Source: CALZFJ01 sp964459845
GTDB taxonomy: Bacteria > Bacteroidota > Bacteroidia > Bacteroidales > Muribaculaceae
DNA: 50,222 bases
Assembly: GCA_964459845.1 (NCBI GenBank)
Contig: CAYWOC010000017.1
Coordinates: 1 to 50,222, forward strand
Reading direction: 5' to 3'
The notes under the pieces are model-generated. The model saw only the letters and a list, made by a program, of their open reading frames with translations, was not told where the DNA came from and searched no databases. Each line of letters starts with the position of its first letter. The stretch's first letter is position 1. Positions 7,375-17,700 of this stretch are shown here, in pieces. The position numbers and the translations under genes were made by a program.

Positions 7375-9654
7375 TTACTTCAATGTGAAAGTGCATGTCT
7401 GCACGTCTTTGCTGTTTCCGCCCACCATAACTTGGAAATCTCCCGGTTCGCAAACGTAGTCGAGATTGCTGTTATAGAACTTGAGCATATCGGCATTTAT
7501 CTCGAAAGAGACGTTGCGGCTTTCGCCTTTCTTCAATGTGACGCGCTCAAAGCCTTTCAGTTCCTTTACAGGGCGTGAGATGCTACCCACCATATCGCGG
7601 AGATACAGTTGCACCACTTCGGTGCCGTCGAAGTTGCCGGTGTTTGTCACGCTGACAGTAGCGGTGATTTTGCCGTTTTCAGTCATATTGTCGGCACTCA
7701 GTGTGAGCTTGCCATAGCTGAATGTGGTGTATGACAATCCGTAGCCGAATGGGTAAAGTGGATCATTGTCGATGTCGAGGTAGTTGCTTGTGAACTTGGT
7801 GAACCACTTGCTGTTTGGACGGCCAGTGTTCAGGTGATTGTAGTACAAAGGAATCTGACCTACCGATTTTGGGAACGAAGTGGAGAGCTTTCCGCTTGGA
7901 GTCTTGTCGCCAAACAGCACATCGCATATGGCATCGGCAGCCTCGCTTCCGCCAAACCATACTTGCAGGATGGCAGGGAGGTTCTCGTTTTCCCAGTTCA
8001 TTATGGTGCTGCGTCCGGCAAAGTTGAGCATTACGATTGGTTTGCCTGTAGTTTTCAGCTTTTTGAGCAAGTCGAGCTGTGCGTCGGGCAGCTCAAGGTT
8101 TGAGCGGCTGCTCGATTCGCCGCTGAACTCCGACGATTCGCCACCGGCGAATACAATCACGTCGGCTTGTGCGGCAATCTTCATAGCCTCGGCAGTAAGA
8201 TCCTCGGGAGTGCGAGGATCGCGCATCTCGCGGCCGAACATTGTGGCGTTTGCCTCAAGAGTGGGGTCATACACGAGGTTGCTGCCTTTGGCGTAAAGCA
8301 CTTCAGCCTTATTGCCAACGGCATCTTTCAAGCCTTGAAGCAGCGACTTGTAACGCTCGGAAGCGGCAGCCACACTCCAAGTGCCTGGCATATTTGCCTT
8401 GGTGTCGGCAAGCGGGCCGATAAGGGCGATTTTGCCTTTGCGCTGAAGAGGAAGCAGATTGCCCTCATTTTTCAGCAGCACAAATGTCTCGGCAGCGATA
8501 TTGCGTGCCTCGGCGCGGTTGGCTGCTGTGTAGATTTCAGCTTTTGGACGCTTGGCGTTGCAATATTTGTAAGGGTCGGTAAAGAGTCCGAGCTTATATT
8601 TTGCCTCAAGGATTCTGCGGCAAGCCTTGTTGATGTCGGCTTCGGTCACCTTGCCCTCTTTAAGTGATTTCTCAAGAGTGCCTACAAAACCGTCAGCTAC
8701 CATGTCCATATCGGTTCCGGCATTTAGCGCAAGAGCCGATACTTGCTGCAAGTCGCCCATACCGTGGGCTATCATCTCAAGGATGGCAGTATAGTCGGTG
8801 ACTACAAATCCGTCGAATTTCCACTGGTCGCGCAGTACGTTGGTGAGAAGCCACTTGTTGCCAGTGGCAGGGATGCCATCAACGACATTAAACGAAGTCA
8901 TCACAGAGCCTGCGCCGGCATCTACTGCCGCCTTATATGGAGGGAAGTAGTTGTTGTACATACTCAGACGGCTCATATCTACGGTGTTGTAGTCGCGCCC
9001 AGCCTCGGGAGCTCCATACAGTGCAAAGTGCTTTACGCAAGCCATTATGGTGCGCTCATCGCTCAGGTTGCTGCCTTGATAGCCGCGTACCATGGCTTTG
9101 GCAATCTCCGAGCCAAGATATGGGTCCTCTCCATTACCTTCCGACATACGACCCCAGCGGCCGTCGCGGCAGATGTCCACCATAGGACTGAAAGTCCAGC
9201 AGATTCCGTCGGCACTTGACTCAATGGCAGCGATTCTTGCCGAACGCTCTATAGCTGCCATGTCCCAACTGCACGACAGCGCCAATGGGATGGGGAATAC
9301 CGTCTCATATCCATGTATCACATCCATACCGAAAATCAATGGAATTTTCAGCCGGCTCTCCTTCACTGCGATGCGCTGCACCTCGCGGATTTTATCCACG
9401 CCTTTCAGGTTGAAGAGACCGCCCACTTCGCCTTTCTTGATTTTTTCGGCAACGTTGCTGCTCTTTGCGCTTCCTGTGACGATTTCGCCAGTGACAGGCA
9501 GATTGAGCTGCCCGATTTTCTCTTGAAGGGTCATTTGGCTCATCAGATTGTCGATGAACTTGTTCATCTCGGCATTATTGCTGTCGGCGGCATGGCATGT
9601 GGTCATCGATGCGATAGCCACAGCGGCCGACACGAAAATATTTCTTAATGTCAT
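7375..9654 (-). CDS. bglX: GH3 family beta-glucosidase, BglX-like
   Basis: A periplasmic glycoside hydrolase of family 3, 759 residues with a signal peptide ending in TTCHAA. It carries the (alpha/beta)8 N-domain (FGMDVIHGYETVFPIPLA, KHFALYGAPEAGRDYN), the nucleophile Asp287 in GFVVTDYTA, an alpha/beta sandwich domain with candidate acid/base Glu in GGESSEFSGESSSR, and a C-terminal fibronectin-III-like domain. Architecture and nucleophile position match E. coli BglX. It is the last gene of the susC operon. Beside a GH144 endo-beta-1,2-glucanase, the expected substrate is sophoro-oligosaccharides, as reported for a B. thetaiotaomicron GH3 (BT_3567). Specificity here is inferred from context. 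Confidence 0.93.
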   Translation of the reverse strand: MTLRNIFVSAAVAIASMTTCHAADSNNAEMNKFIDNLMSQMTLQEKIGQLNLPVTGEIVTGSAKSSNVAEKIKKGEVGGLFNLKGVDKIREVQRIAVKESRLKIPLIFGMDVIHGYETVFPIPLALSCSWDMAAIERSARIAAIESSADGICWTFSPMVDICRDGRWGRMSEGNGEDPYLGSEIAKAMVRGYQGSNLSDERTIMACVKHFALYGAPEAGRDYNTVDMSRLSMYNNYFPPYKAAVDAGAGSVMTSFNVVDGIPATGNKWLLTNVLRDQWKFDGFVVTDYTAILEMIAHGMGDLQQVSALALNAGTDMDMVADGFVGTLEKSLKEGKVTEADINKACRRILEAKYKLGLFTDPYKYCNAKRPKAEIYTAANRAEARNIAAETFVLLKNEGNLLPLQRKGKIALIGPLADTKANMPGTWSVAAASERYKSLLQGLKDAVGNKAEVLYAKGSNLVYDPTLEANATMFGREMRDPRTPEDLTAEAMKIAAQADVIVFAGGESSEFSGESSSRSNLELPDAQLDLLKKLKTTGKPIVMLNFAGRSTIMNWENENLPAILQVWFGGSEAADAICDVLFGDKTPSGKLSTSFPKSVGQIPLYYNHLNTGRPNSKWFTKFTSNYLDIDNDPLYPFGYGLSYTTFSYGKLTLSADNMTENGKITATVSVTNTGNFDGTEVVQLYLRDMVGSISRPVKELKGFERVTLKKGESRNVSFEINADMLKFYNSNLDYVCEPGDFQVMVGGNSKDVQTCTFTLK

Positions 9655-9732
9655 GATAAAATCAGTTTTATTTAGTTATGAAGTTCCAAAAAATATATTT
9701 TTTACCCGGATTGGTCTCAAAATAATGACCGA

Positions 9733-11109
9733 TTATTTCTTGACGGTGAATCCCAATTTGGCAAGTCCATTCTGCACCTCCTCGCAGCTCATGAACAGGT
9801 TCCACAGCAGCCCGGTGCGGTAGTTCTCGATCATCGGGGCGATTGTGCATTGGTCGATTGCGAGGTAGTGCGGTTTTGTCCACTTCTCGCTCTCGGAGAA
9901 AGCGTCGTAGAAACCATATTTGCCCCAAATCCAGCCCCCCTTGGCGTAGAAGCCTTTCAGTGCTGCCATCGATTCTTCGGGGGTGTAGGGGAACGACGAC
10001 AGTGCGGCAGTTGGAGTTATCACTCCGAGGTCGTTGGAGGGGCAGTGCGCACTGTATCCGTTCACCGAATAGCTTGCGGTGAGTCCCCAGCAGTCTTTGC
10101 CGTAACCTTTATAACCCTTTGGGTTTGCGAGGCAATACTTGTAGTCGCTCATGGCGTGGTTGCGTACCACATTCCAGTAGTTGGCGTATTGGTCGCTCAG
10201 GTTGCGCGGGTCAAGGCCGATATAAGAGTAGTGGGCCCAGAAGAGCGGTCCTCCATTGGCTTCGGCTCCGTTATGTTTCAGCTCAAGCGGCAGCCCATAG
10301 GGCTTAGCCGAGCTTTTGATGCCTCCGCTGCGCGCCCAGCCTTTGTGGTAGCACGCTGCCGGCACGGTGTGTGTGGGCGATGCGGCTGCAAGGATATACA
10401 CGATGAGGCATTCGTTGTAGCCTTCGAGCGGGAAATTCATCTCCCAGCCATAGCTTGGCGACCAGTGCCAGTAGATTACGTCCTCGCCGCCCTTGGTGTA
10501 CCAGTCGAATTCCATCTCGTGCCACAACTTGTTGATTTTCTCACAGAGCATTTTCTCCTCGGCATTGCCGTCTTTGAAGTATTGTCGCACGCACAGCAGA
10601 CTCTCCATCATGAAGCAGCTCTCCACGAGGTCGCCGCCGTTGTCTTTTGTGCCGAAAGGCTTCACCTTGCCGGTTGGCCCATCGAGCCAGTGAGGCCAAG
10701 CTCCGTGGAAGCGGTCGGCGCATGTCAGGTAGTCCACGATTTTAGTCAATCGTTTCACACCGTCGGCGCGGCTCACGAAGCCTCGGTCGATAGCCACGAG
10801 CAGTCCCGCCACGCCGAAACCGCTGCCGCCAGTGGTCACGGTGTTTTGGTCGTTTTCTGGATATTCACCGTCGAGGTGTATGCGCTCGCGGGCAAGTCCA
10901 GAAGTGGGTTCTGCTCCCTCCCACATATAATTGAAATGCACTTTCTGGATATAGTCGAGCATCTCGTCATCGCTTGCAAACGTGGCAGGGCGGTCGGCTG
11001 TGGAGGGCTTTTGTGGCTCGCCTCCCGAATTGTGCTTAGCCGCCGAGCAAGACATCGACGATGCCATAAGCATTATCGCAAGGATGATAGGCTCTAATAT
11101 TTTTTTCAT
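9733..11109 (-). CDS. GH144-like endo-beta-1,2-glucanase (glycoamylase-like fold), lipoprotein
   Basis: A 458-residue enzyme of the glycoamylase-like (PF10091) family, whose characterised bacterial members in GH144 cleave beta-1,2-glucan. The start at 11109 gives a lipoprotein signal (MKKILEPIILAIMLMASSMSC) with lipid Cys21; an upstream extension to 11442 only reads through the neighbouring gene. Family signatures include GSGFGVAGLLVAIDRG, HGAWPHWLDGPTGK, DLVESCFMMESLL, WHWSPSYGWEMNFPLEGYNECLIVYILAAASP and GLTASYSVNGYSAHCP. The barrel is an (alpha/alpha)6 toroid in known structures. The gene sits between the GH43-like gene (17-bp gap) and GH3, so the operon likely degrades beta-1,2-glucan. 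The substrate should be treated as a strong prediction only. Confidence 0.88.
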   Translation of the reverse strand: MKKILEPIILAIMLMASSMSCSAAKHNSGGEPQKPSTADRPATFASDDEMLDYIQKVHFNYMWEGAEPTSGLARERIHLDGEYPENDQNTVTTGGSGFGVAGLLVAIDRGFVSRADGVKRLTKIVDYLTCADRFHGAWPHWLDGPTGKVKPFGTKDNGGDLVESCFMMESLLCVRQYFKDGNAEEKMLCEKINKLWHEMEFDWYTKGGEDVIYWHWSPSYGWEMNFPLEGYNECLIVYILAAASPTHTVPAACYHKGWARSGGIKSSAKPYGLPLELKHNGAEANGGPLFWAHYSYIGLDPRNLSDQYANYWNVVRNHAMSDYKYCLANPKGYKGYGKDCWGLTASYSVNGYSAHCPSNDLGVITPTAALSSFPYTPEESMAALKGFYAKGGWIWGKYGFYDAFSESEKWTKPHYLAIDQCTIAPMIENYRTGLLWNLFMSCEEVQNGLAKLGFTVKK

Positions 11110-11126
11110 TTTTGATATGTTTTGTT

Positions 11127-13262
11127 TCACTGTTTCACAATCTTCGACATTGCGGAGCGTCCAGTCTCGCCCAGAGCTTCGATAGAGAAGTAGTAGGTAG
11201 TGCCTTTGTCGAGTCCGCGGAAGTCGTATTCGCAAGCACCGTTCACTGTTATGGTGTTGTAGAGCTTGTCGGGGGCAATTCCGTAACGGATGTTGTAGCC
11301 GTAGGCGCCTGCGCTCGGCTTCCAAGTTATCATAGTGTTGCGCATATCGTTCTTGTCGCGGGCTACCTTGAATCCAGCCACCTTGGCAGGAGAGGCACCG
11401 TCGGCAGTGCCGAACACGCGCAAATCCGACAGGCAGAAGCATCCCGAAGAAGGCATATACAGGTTTTCCACTTTCAGATAGCGGGTGCGCAGCGGCGAGC
11501 GCAGCTCCACATAGTCGTGAGGCACATCGCGGTCGTTGTTGCTCTTATCTACTACGAGAGTCCAATTCTCGCCATCGGACGACGCATATATGCGGTATTG
11601 GTAATACAAGTCGTTGGCGCGGTTGTGCTGAACGGTGTTGTAGTCGTAGTAGTTGAGTTGAATGGCGCGCACGGTCTTTTCAGCTCCGAGGTCCATCTTC
11701 ACCCACTCGCCGGCATTGCCAGTCTTGGCAGCCCAGAATGTGCGCATGTTGTCGTCGCTCAGGTTGGCAGCGCAGTGCTCGGCGTCGGCAGTGCTCGACA
11801 CTTCCACCCGCTTGCCATAAGACAGCAGCATCCAGCCTGTGAAGCGGTTTTCGGGGTTCTTCTCGTCGCGGTCGCCATTCCAACAAGGATAGTCGCCGAA
11901 TGCTGTGTTGCAATACATCACGCCGTCGGCATCAAATCCGGCAGGATAAAGACCTATGCGGCGTTCAAACTTATATTTCAGCGACAGCATACATGTGCCC
12001 ACATGCCAATAGTTGCCTTTTGCGTCTTGCCAAGTGCCGCCATGTCCCACACCCTGCACGAAGCCTCCGGGCTTGTAGCTCATGGGGTTGTGCTTCTGAT
12101 AGGTGAACGGACCGAGTGGAGAGTCACTCACATACACGCCGTCGGCATAAATCTTGAACTCCGTCCCCGGTGCGCCATATTGCAGGTAATACTTGCCGTT
12201 GTGCTTGGTCATATAAGCACCTTCTGTGAATGGACGCAGTGTCACTTCATCATCATTGTTCATGCCGAAGCGTTCCCATCCATGTTCTTCAGGGCGCAGC
12301 ATCACCACATCGTGGATTTTGCTTATAGGGCGGAAATCCACACGGCTTATTTGTACCGCTTTCAGTGGATATTCATTGCTTGAGCCGTAATATTCATATA
12401 GTTTGCCGTCGTCATCAAGGAAAAGGCACGGATCCCATGTCGGGATGGTGTTCTTTGCCATTGCGCGGCGGAATCGTCCGTTATAGGGGTTGGTGGAGTA
12501 CCACACAGGCAGTCCCTCGTAGGTAGATCCGGTGTAGAACAGCGTGTCGCCGCTCACATAAGCCGCCGGAGCGCACTGGTCGTCGTCGTCGGGTCTGCGC
12601 TGGAAAGTAGCCACCGTGAAGTTCCAGTCGCTGAGGTTTTTAGAGTGATGAAAGCCGCCTTGGTTGGTGGAGAACAGCAAGTTTTCGCCCCTGTAGGTAA
12701 GTCCCATAGGGTCGGCAGATGAGCGGAAAGAACCTCCGGCCTTGGTGTTGTTGTTGTATGGCTCATAATTATAGCTTATGTTCAGCGGGTTGCAATAGGT
12801 GCTTGTGCCGCAGTTCTCGGGGTCGTACCAGCGGGTGGCAACGGCTTTCTTCCGCAGTGCCGGGCGGCTGTTGTCGGGTTTCAGCACCACATCCACTGTA
12901 GTCTGCGAAGGCTTGCGCACGACGTTGCCGAATGCCTTGCCTGGATAATACACATATATGTGCAATTCATTGTCGGAGGCTTTCAGCGTGTAGCGACCTT
13001 GAGCGTCGGTATTGCAGTGGCAAGGGGAGGCGAAGAACATCACTGTAGCTCCCTCAAGCGGTTTCCCGGCTTCATCGGTGACAGTGCCGGTGATATTGTA
13101 TTCCTTATTTACGGGAATATAATAGTCGCTCACTTGACCTTTCACCACCTTTATGGAGTCGCTTAAAGAAGTAGCGTTCACTGCTACAGTCGCAGTGAAC
13201 GCTATTCCAATGCAAACCGCAACTCGTCTTAAGCCATAAAATATAGCTTTGCAATGTTGCAT
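11127..13262 (-). CDS. GH43-like beta-propeller protein with CarboxypepD_reg, discoidin and FnIII domains
   Basis: A secreted 711-residue multidomain protein. After a signal peptide (to ~residue 30) come a carboxypeptidase regulatory-like domain (~55-130, YNITGTVTDEAGKPLEGATV), a five-bladed propeller (~150-470), an F5/8-type discoidin domain (~480-615) and a fibronectin III domain (~622-711). The propeller has GH43/GH117-type signatures: Asp184 in SADPMGLTYRG as candidate base, TWDPCLFLDDDGKLYEYYG, and Glu347 in FTEGAYMTKHNGKYYLQYG as candidate acid. Arabinosidase or xylosidase labels are common for this fold, but within a GH144/GH3 locus its substrate is unclear. It might bind the glucan or remove a decoration. 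It follows susD by 38 bp. Confidence 0.85.
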   Translation of the reverse strand: MQHCKAIFYGLRRVAVCIGIAFTATVAVNATSLSDSIKVVKGQVSDYYIPVNKEYNITGTVTDEAGKPLEGATVMFFASPCHCNTDAQGRYTLKASDNELHIYVYYPGKAFGNVVRKPSQTTVDVVLKPDNSRPALRKKAVATRWYDPENCGTSTYCNPLNISYNYEPYNNNTKAGGSFRSSADPMGLTYRGENLLFSTNQGGFHHSKNLSDWNFTVATFQRRPDDDDQCAPAAYVSGDTLFYTGSTYEGLPVWYSTNPYNGRFRRAMAKNTIPTWDPCLFLDDDGKLYEYYGSSNEYPLKAVQISRVDFRPISKIHDVVMLRPEEHGWERFGMNNDDEVTLRPFTEGAYMTKHNGKYYLQYGAPGTEFKIYADGVYVSDSPLGPFTYQKHNPMSYKPGGFVQGVGHGGTWQDAKGNYWHVGTCMLSLKYKFERRIGLYPAGFDADGVMYCNTAFGDYPCWNGDRDEKNPENRFTGWMLLSYGKRVEVSSTADAEHCAANLSDDNMRTFWAAKTGNAGEWVKMDLGAEKTVRAIQLNYYDYNTVQHNRANDLYYQYRIYASSDGENWTLVVDKSNNDRDVPHDYVELRSPLRTRYLKVENLYMPSSGCFCLSDLRVFGTADGASPAKVAGFKVARDKNDMRNTMITWKPSAGAYGYNIRYGIAPDKLYNTITVNGACEYDFRGLDKGTTYYFSIEALGETGRSAMSKIVKQ

Positions 13263-13300
13263 AAAGAGAATCTAAAATTTATTAATCGTAATGTGTAATC

Positions 13301-14767
13301 TTATTCGTCTTTTGGTTCGTCCTTCAAAGAAGGAATCTGTGAGTATTGATTGAAAGGAAGAGGAAGATTTTCCTTGTCTTTGCTCCAGCCTTTCAAAACA
13401 CTTGCAGCAAGTCCTGTGCGGCAGAGGTCGTTGTAACGCTCACCCCATTCGCAGCATAGCTCCATACGACGTTCATCAAGAACTTGATCAACTGTCACAC
13501 CAGTAAGTTCAGGCATCTGTGCACGGCGGCGAACTTCGTTGAAAGGAGCATCACCATTTTTGCCGTTTCTGATTTTAGCCTCAGAGTTCATAAGAAGAAC
13601 GTCAGCATAGCGGAAAATACGGATATTATTGTTGGTGCCATATTTTGTGCGACCCGGGGTCAATTGATTGAACGGTGTGTAAGCCTTGCCGTTCCAGCAG
13701 TCAGTCTTTGTCGGGTTCTCTTGTTTTGCAATCACATCACCGCTTGGAGTTGTTGAATTAGCAAGAAGGAATGAAGTAGTGGCACGAACAGTCTCGCCAC
13801 GAGCAGCAGCCCAGTCGCGGAATTCTTGTGTGATACCGACATGTCCCCAACCAGAGATATTGCTTCCTGAGTTTATAGGACCTTGGCAAACGAACCATTG
13901 GTCGGCATCAATTAATTCGCCGGAACCATTACCAAAGTCAGTCAATTGACATTCAAACAGAGATTCATCGCAAAGTTTTCCAGGAATCTTGAACAATTGA
14001 TAGAAATCTGGATAAAGCGAGAAGTTGCCATTATTGATAATATCATCGGTCAGAGTCTCAACTTTATCGTATTGACCAAGATTCATATAAATCTTAGCAG
14101 CAAGAGCCTCAGCAGAGAATGCAGTGACTGCACCTATGTGAGAGTTTTGGTTAGGACGGATGCGAGGCATGTGATCCATACCATATTGCAAGTCCTCAAG
14201 AGCGTATTTATAAACAGCGTTTACAGTAGAACGGCTCAAATCAGCCTGGTTGTTATTGCGAAGGATAGTGCAAGGACCGAAAGCCTGAACCAAGCGATAG
14301 TAAGAATAAGCGCGGATGTATTTTACCTCACCGACGTATGCCTCATAATTCTTCTTGTCCTGTTCACTTGTAGCATTTGCTCCATACAGGTCGAGAGATT
14401 CGATTGCAGAGTTTGCAACTTTAATCAGGTTATAGTATTGTTTCCAAATTTCATCAATACCCCAGTTGGCATCATTGTATTTGTAAAGGCCGAGATTGTA
14501 AAGGTCGCTACCGTCGTTTGCGCCGCTCCATACATCATTGTCGCCACGGCAAACAGTGATGTCCCATATAATCCAGTGCATGCCGCTTGCACGAAGGCGA
14601 GCATATACACCCGATACAGGTTGATACATATTTGTAAGGTTGGTGTAATCGACATTTGTCTCTGGCACCTTGCCTTCAGGCTCTTTGTCAAGATAATCGC
14701 AAGAACCCATTGCCCCCATCATCAGGGCAGTCATTGCATATATTATTGATTTCTTTAATGATTTCAT
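13301..14767 (-). CDS. SusD/RagB-like glycan-binding lipoprotein
   Basis: Outer-membrane surface lipoprotein that captures the glycan and acts as a lid on its SusC partner. The 488 residues start with a lipobox signal (TALMMGAMGSC, lipid Cys23) and the typical CDYLDKEPEGKVPE beginning. Helical TPR-like segments follow (VGEVKYIRAYSYYRLVQAFG, TAFSAEALAAKIYMNLGQYD), with a C-terminal RagB/SusD signature (FRYADVLLMNSEAKIRNG, FNEVRRRAQMPEL, LDERRMELCCEWGERYNDL). It lies 31 bp after susC in the same operon. The binding-site residues cannot be deduced by eye. Confidence 0.95.
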   Translation of the reverse strand: MKSLKKSIIYAMTALMMGAMGSCDYLDKEPEGKVPETNVDYTNLTNMYQPVSGVYARLRASGMHWIIWDITVCRGDNDVWSGANDGSDLYNLGLYKYNDANWGIDEIWKQYYNLIKVANSAIESLDLYGANATSEQDKKNYEAYVGEVKYIRAYSYYRLVQAFGPCTILRNNNQADLSRSTVNAVYKYALEDLQYGMDHMPRIRPNQNSHIGAVTAFSAEALAAKIYMNLGQYDKVETLTDDIINNGNFSLYPDFYQLFKIPGKLCDESLFECQLTDFGNGSGELIDADQWFVCQGPINSGSNISGWGHVGITQEFRDWAAARGETVRATTSFLLANSTTPSGDVIAKQENPTKTDCWNGKAYTPFNQLTPGRTKYGTNNNIRIFRYADVLLMNSEAKIRNGKNGDAPFNEVRRRAQMPELTGVTVDQVLDERRMELCCEWGERYNDLCRTGLAASVLKGWSKDKENLPLPFNQYSQIPSLKDEPKDE

Positions 14768-14798
14768 TGTTTCTTCTGTTTTAAAAGTGTTGTCTTAA

Positions 14799-17700
14799 TT
14801 AGAAGTCAATCTTCACGCCGAATGTGTAAGTAGAAGTCAAAGGATAAACTTCAGTATCCCAACCTTCGTTGTCGCTCAACTCAGGAGTGAATGTGTTAGC
14901 CTTGAATGTAGTGAATGGACGGTCGGCAGTGACGCTTAGGCGGATGCCTGGCATAGTGTAGTTGCCCATCTTGATATTGCGGAAAGTATAGCCCAAAGTG
15001 ATGTTCTGGATGCGGAAGAAATCAGCACTTTCAACGAAGTAAGAGCTATATTTTTGGTCGCTTACGTTCCAAGGTCTTGTAAGGCCTGCTGCTGAAGGAG
15101 CAGAGTTGGTAGAACCTGCGCCGGTCCAGCGTTTGTTGTATTGGTCCTTATCGAAGTTGTAGTTCTGTTGAGCGTAGCGGAGTGCGCGCTTGCGGTTGAA
15201 CATTTGAGCACCGGCTTGTCCGTAGGTTGTCAATTGGAAATCAAGGTTCTTCCAGTTGAAGCCAAGGTTTACGCCATATGTGAAGTTAGGAATGTAAGAA
15301 CCCAAAGTAGTGCGGTCGTTACCATCGATAACACCATCGTTATTCAAATCGGCATATTTCAAATCGCCAGGTTGAAGTCCATTGGCTACTGCTATAGGGT
15401 CGTTGGCACATTCTTCAGCAGTTTGATAAACGCCTACCATCTTGAAGCCATAGAATGAGTTCATTTCCTCACCTACCATATTCACGGTCTTTCCGCCCTT
15501 GATGATGCTATAACCGTTGAGGTCTTTAACGCGGTTCTTCAATGTGGAAAGATTTACGCCGATGTTATAAGAGAAGTCTTTTGTAACCTTGTCGTTCCAA
15601 GTCACGCTGATATCAAAACCTTCGTTAAGAATCTTACCATAGTTGCCGGCAAGAGTCGTTGTGCTGAATGGCAGCAATGGAGAAATCACAGCGTTGTTAG
15701 TCATGCGATGGAAGTAATCAACATCCAAGTTCAAGCGGTTGTTGAGAGTGATAAGATTGATACCGGCATTCCATTCATCTACCACCTCCCATTTAAGCCA
15801 ACTGAAGTAAGTTGAGTTTTGGAATCCTGCGGCTGTGCTATTGCCAAATACACCTGATGCGCTATTTCCCGTTGTGATTGAAGCGAAACCGTCGCTTGCT
15901 GCTACATGGTCGTTACCAAGTTTACCCCAGCTTGCACGAAGTTTCAAGTAGTCGATAGCTTTCTGGTCTTCCATGAATGATTCTTGAGAAAGAACCCAAG
16001 CAGCACCCACTGATGGGAAGTAGCCCCATTTCTCTTGGTACTTAGAAGAACCATCGGCACGCATTGTGAACATCAACAGATACTTGTCGGCATAGTTGTA
16101 GTTCAAACGAGTGAAGTAAGATAGTCCGCGATAGCAAGAACCGTTGTCGGTAACAGTTGCACCAGTTGCGTCGCCGTTCTTGATGTACCAATATTCTTTT
16201 TCGCCTTCAGGCACATTGCTTGCAGTGCCGCTCATGTAACGCCATTGCTCCTGACGCATAGAGAAGCCCACCATTGCACCGAATTTGTGCTGCCCGTATT
16301 GGTCGTTGTAAGTCAATGTATTATCCCAAATGCTGTTGTAATATTTATTTTCAGATTTGGTAAGAGATGTAGTCTTAGACTGCTGCCAGCTACTTACATA
16401 GTAAGCGGGAGTGAATTGGCGGCTTTGGCTTGACAAGAAGCTGTAAGAATAGTTTGTCTTGAAATTCAACTTGCTTGGGATGAAATCTATTGCAGCATAG
16501 AAGTTGCTCAATACTTGATAGTTCTCATTTTTTGCATCATAATATTTTGCTGTAGCAAGTGGGTTGTAGAAGTTTGATGTATAAGCTATGGCATCAGGAG
16601 AACCAAATTTCTCTGGGAATGCGTTTGCATTGTTCTCGTCGTAAGCTGCAACGATAGGAGGGCAGTTGAATGCCTTTTGCCATGCTGCATTGTTTGGAGC
16701 TTGTTGGTCGGATTTGCTGAATACGCCGTTAAAGCCGACTTTCAACCAGTTTGTCGCATCAAAATCTACTGCTGCGCGGAAGTTGAGGCGTTTGTAGTTG
16801 TTGTCCACATTCATGATACCATCTTGATACAAGTAGCTCATGCCGAGAGAATATACAGCTTTGTCGGAGCCGCCGTTGATGCTCAAGCTGTGGTTGGTGA
16901 TAACTGCTGAGCGGAGCAATTGGTCATACCAGTCGTTGTCTGCTCCATAAGTCCAGTTATGGAAATCAGCATCGGCATAGCTGCCGCCGTAAAGGTCGAT
17001 ACTCTTCTTGAAGTGTGTGATGTAGGAGTCATAATCAGCTTCAAGCATCATAGTGGCATATTCTTGTGCGTTGCAAAGTTTGAGCACATTAGATGCTTTC
17101 TGGAAACCTACATAACCATCGTAAGAAATTTGAGCTTTTTGGTTGCGGGATCCTTTTTTAGTGGTGATAATGACGACACCATTTGCTGCGCGCACACCAT
17201 AGATGGCTGCTGCCGATGCGTCTTTCAACACCGACATTTCTTGAATGTCGTTACTATTAAGGAAGTTGATATTGTCGTAGAACATTCCATCTACAACATA
17301 GAGGGGAGAGCCGCTATTTGAGAATGATCCGACACCGCGAATCTGAACGCGAGGTCCTTCACCCGGAGCGCCATTATTGATAACGTTTACACCAGCTACT
17401 TTTCCTTGCATAGCTGCCATTGGCGAAGAAGCAGGAATTGATGTCAATTCTTTTCCGCTTACAACAGTAATAGGTGAGGTGAGGTCTTTTGCCTTAGCTG
17501 CACCGTAACCGATTACAACGACTTCATCGAGCTTCTGCAAATCTTCTTGAAGCTGGACGTTGATGGTGTTGCTGCTCGCTTTCACCTCTTTCGATTTCAT
17601 ACCGATGTAGGAGAAGGTGATAGTGGCATTGTCGGGAACGTTCTTCAATTCGAAGTTTCCGTCGTAGTCGGTAACTGTACCAGTTTTAGTCCCATTTACT

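Noticed and set aside
9850..11097. A 415-codon open frame antisense to the GH144 gene (and similar long antisense frames at 11112-12383 and 13946-14749)
   Set aside because: They are exactly opposite well-supported genes, have atypical composition (very Val/Ala/His-rich) and no domain or promoter; codon bias of the sense genes keeps the antisense frame open.
9733..11442. A longer version of the GH144 gene starting at 11442
   Set aside because: The extra ~110 residues only read through the 3' end of the GH43-like gene in another frame and lack family similarity; the start at 11109 gives a lipoprotein signal.
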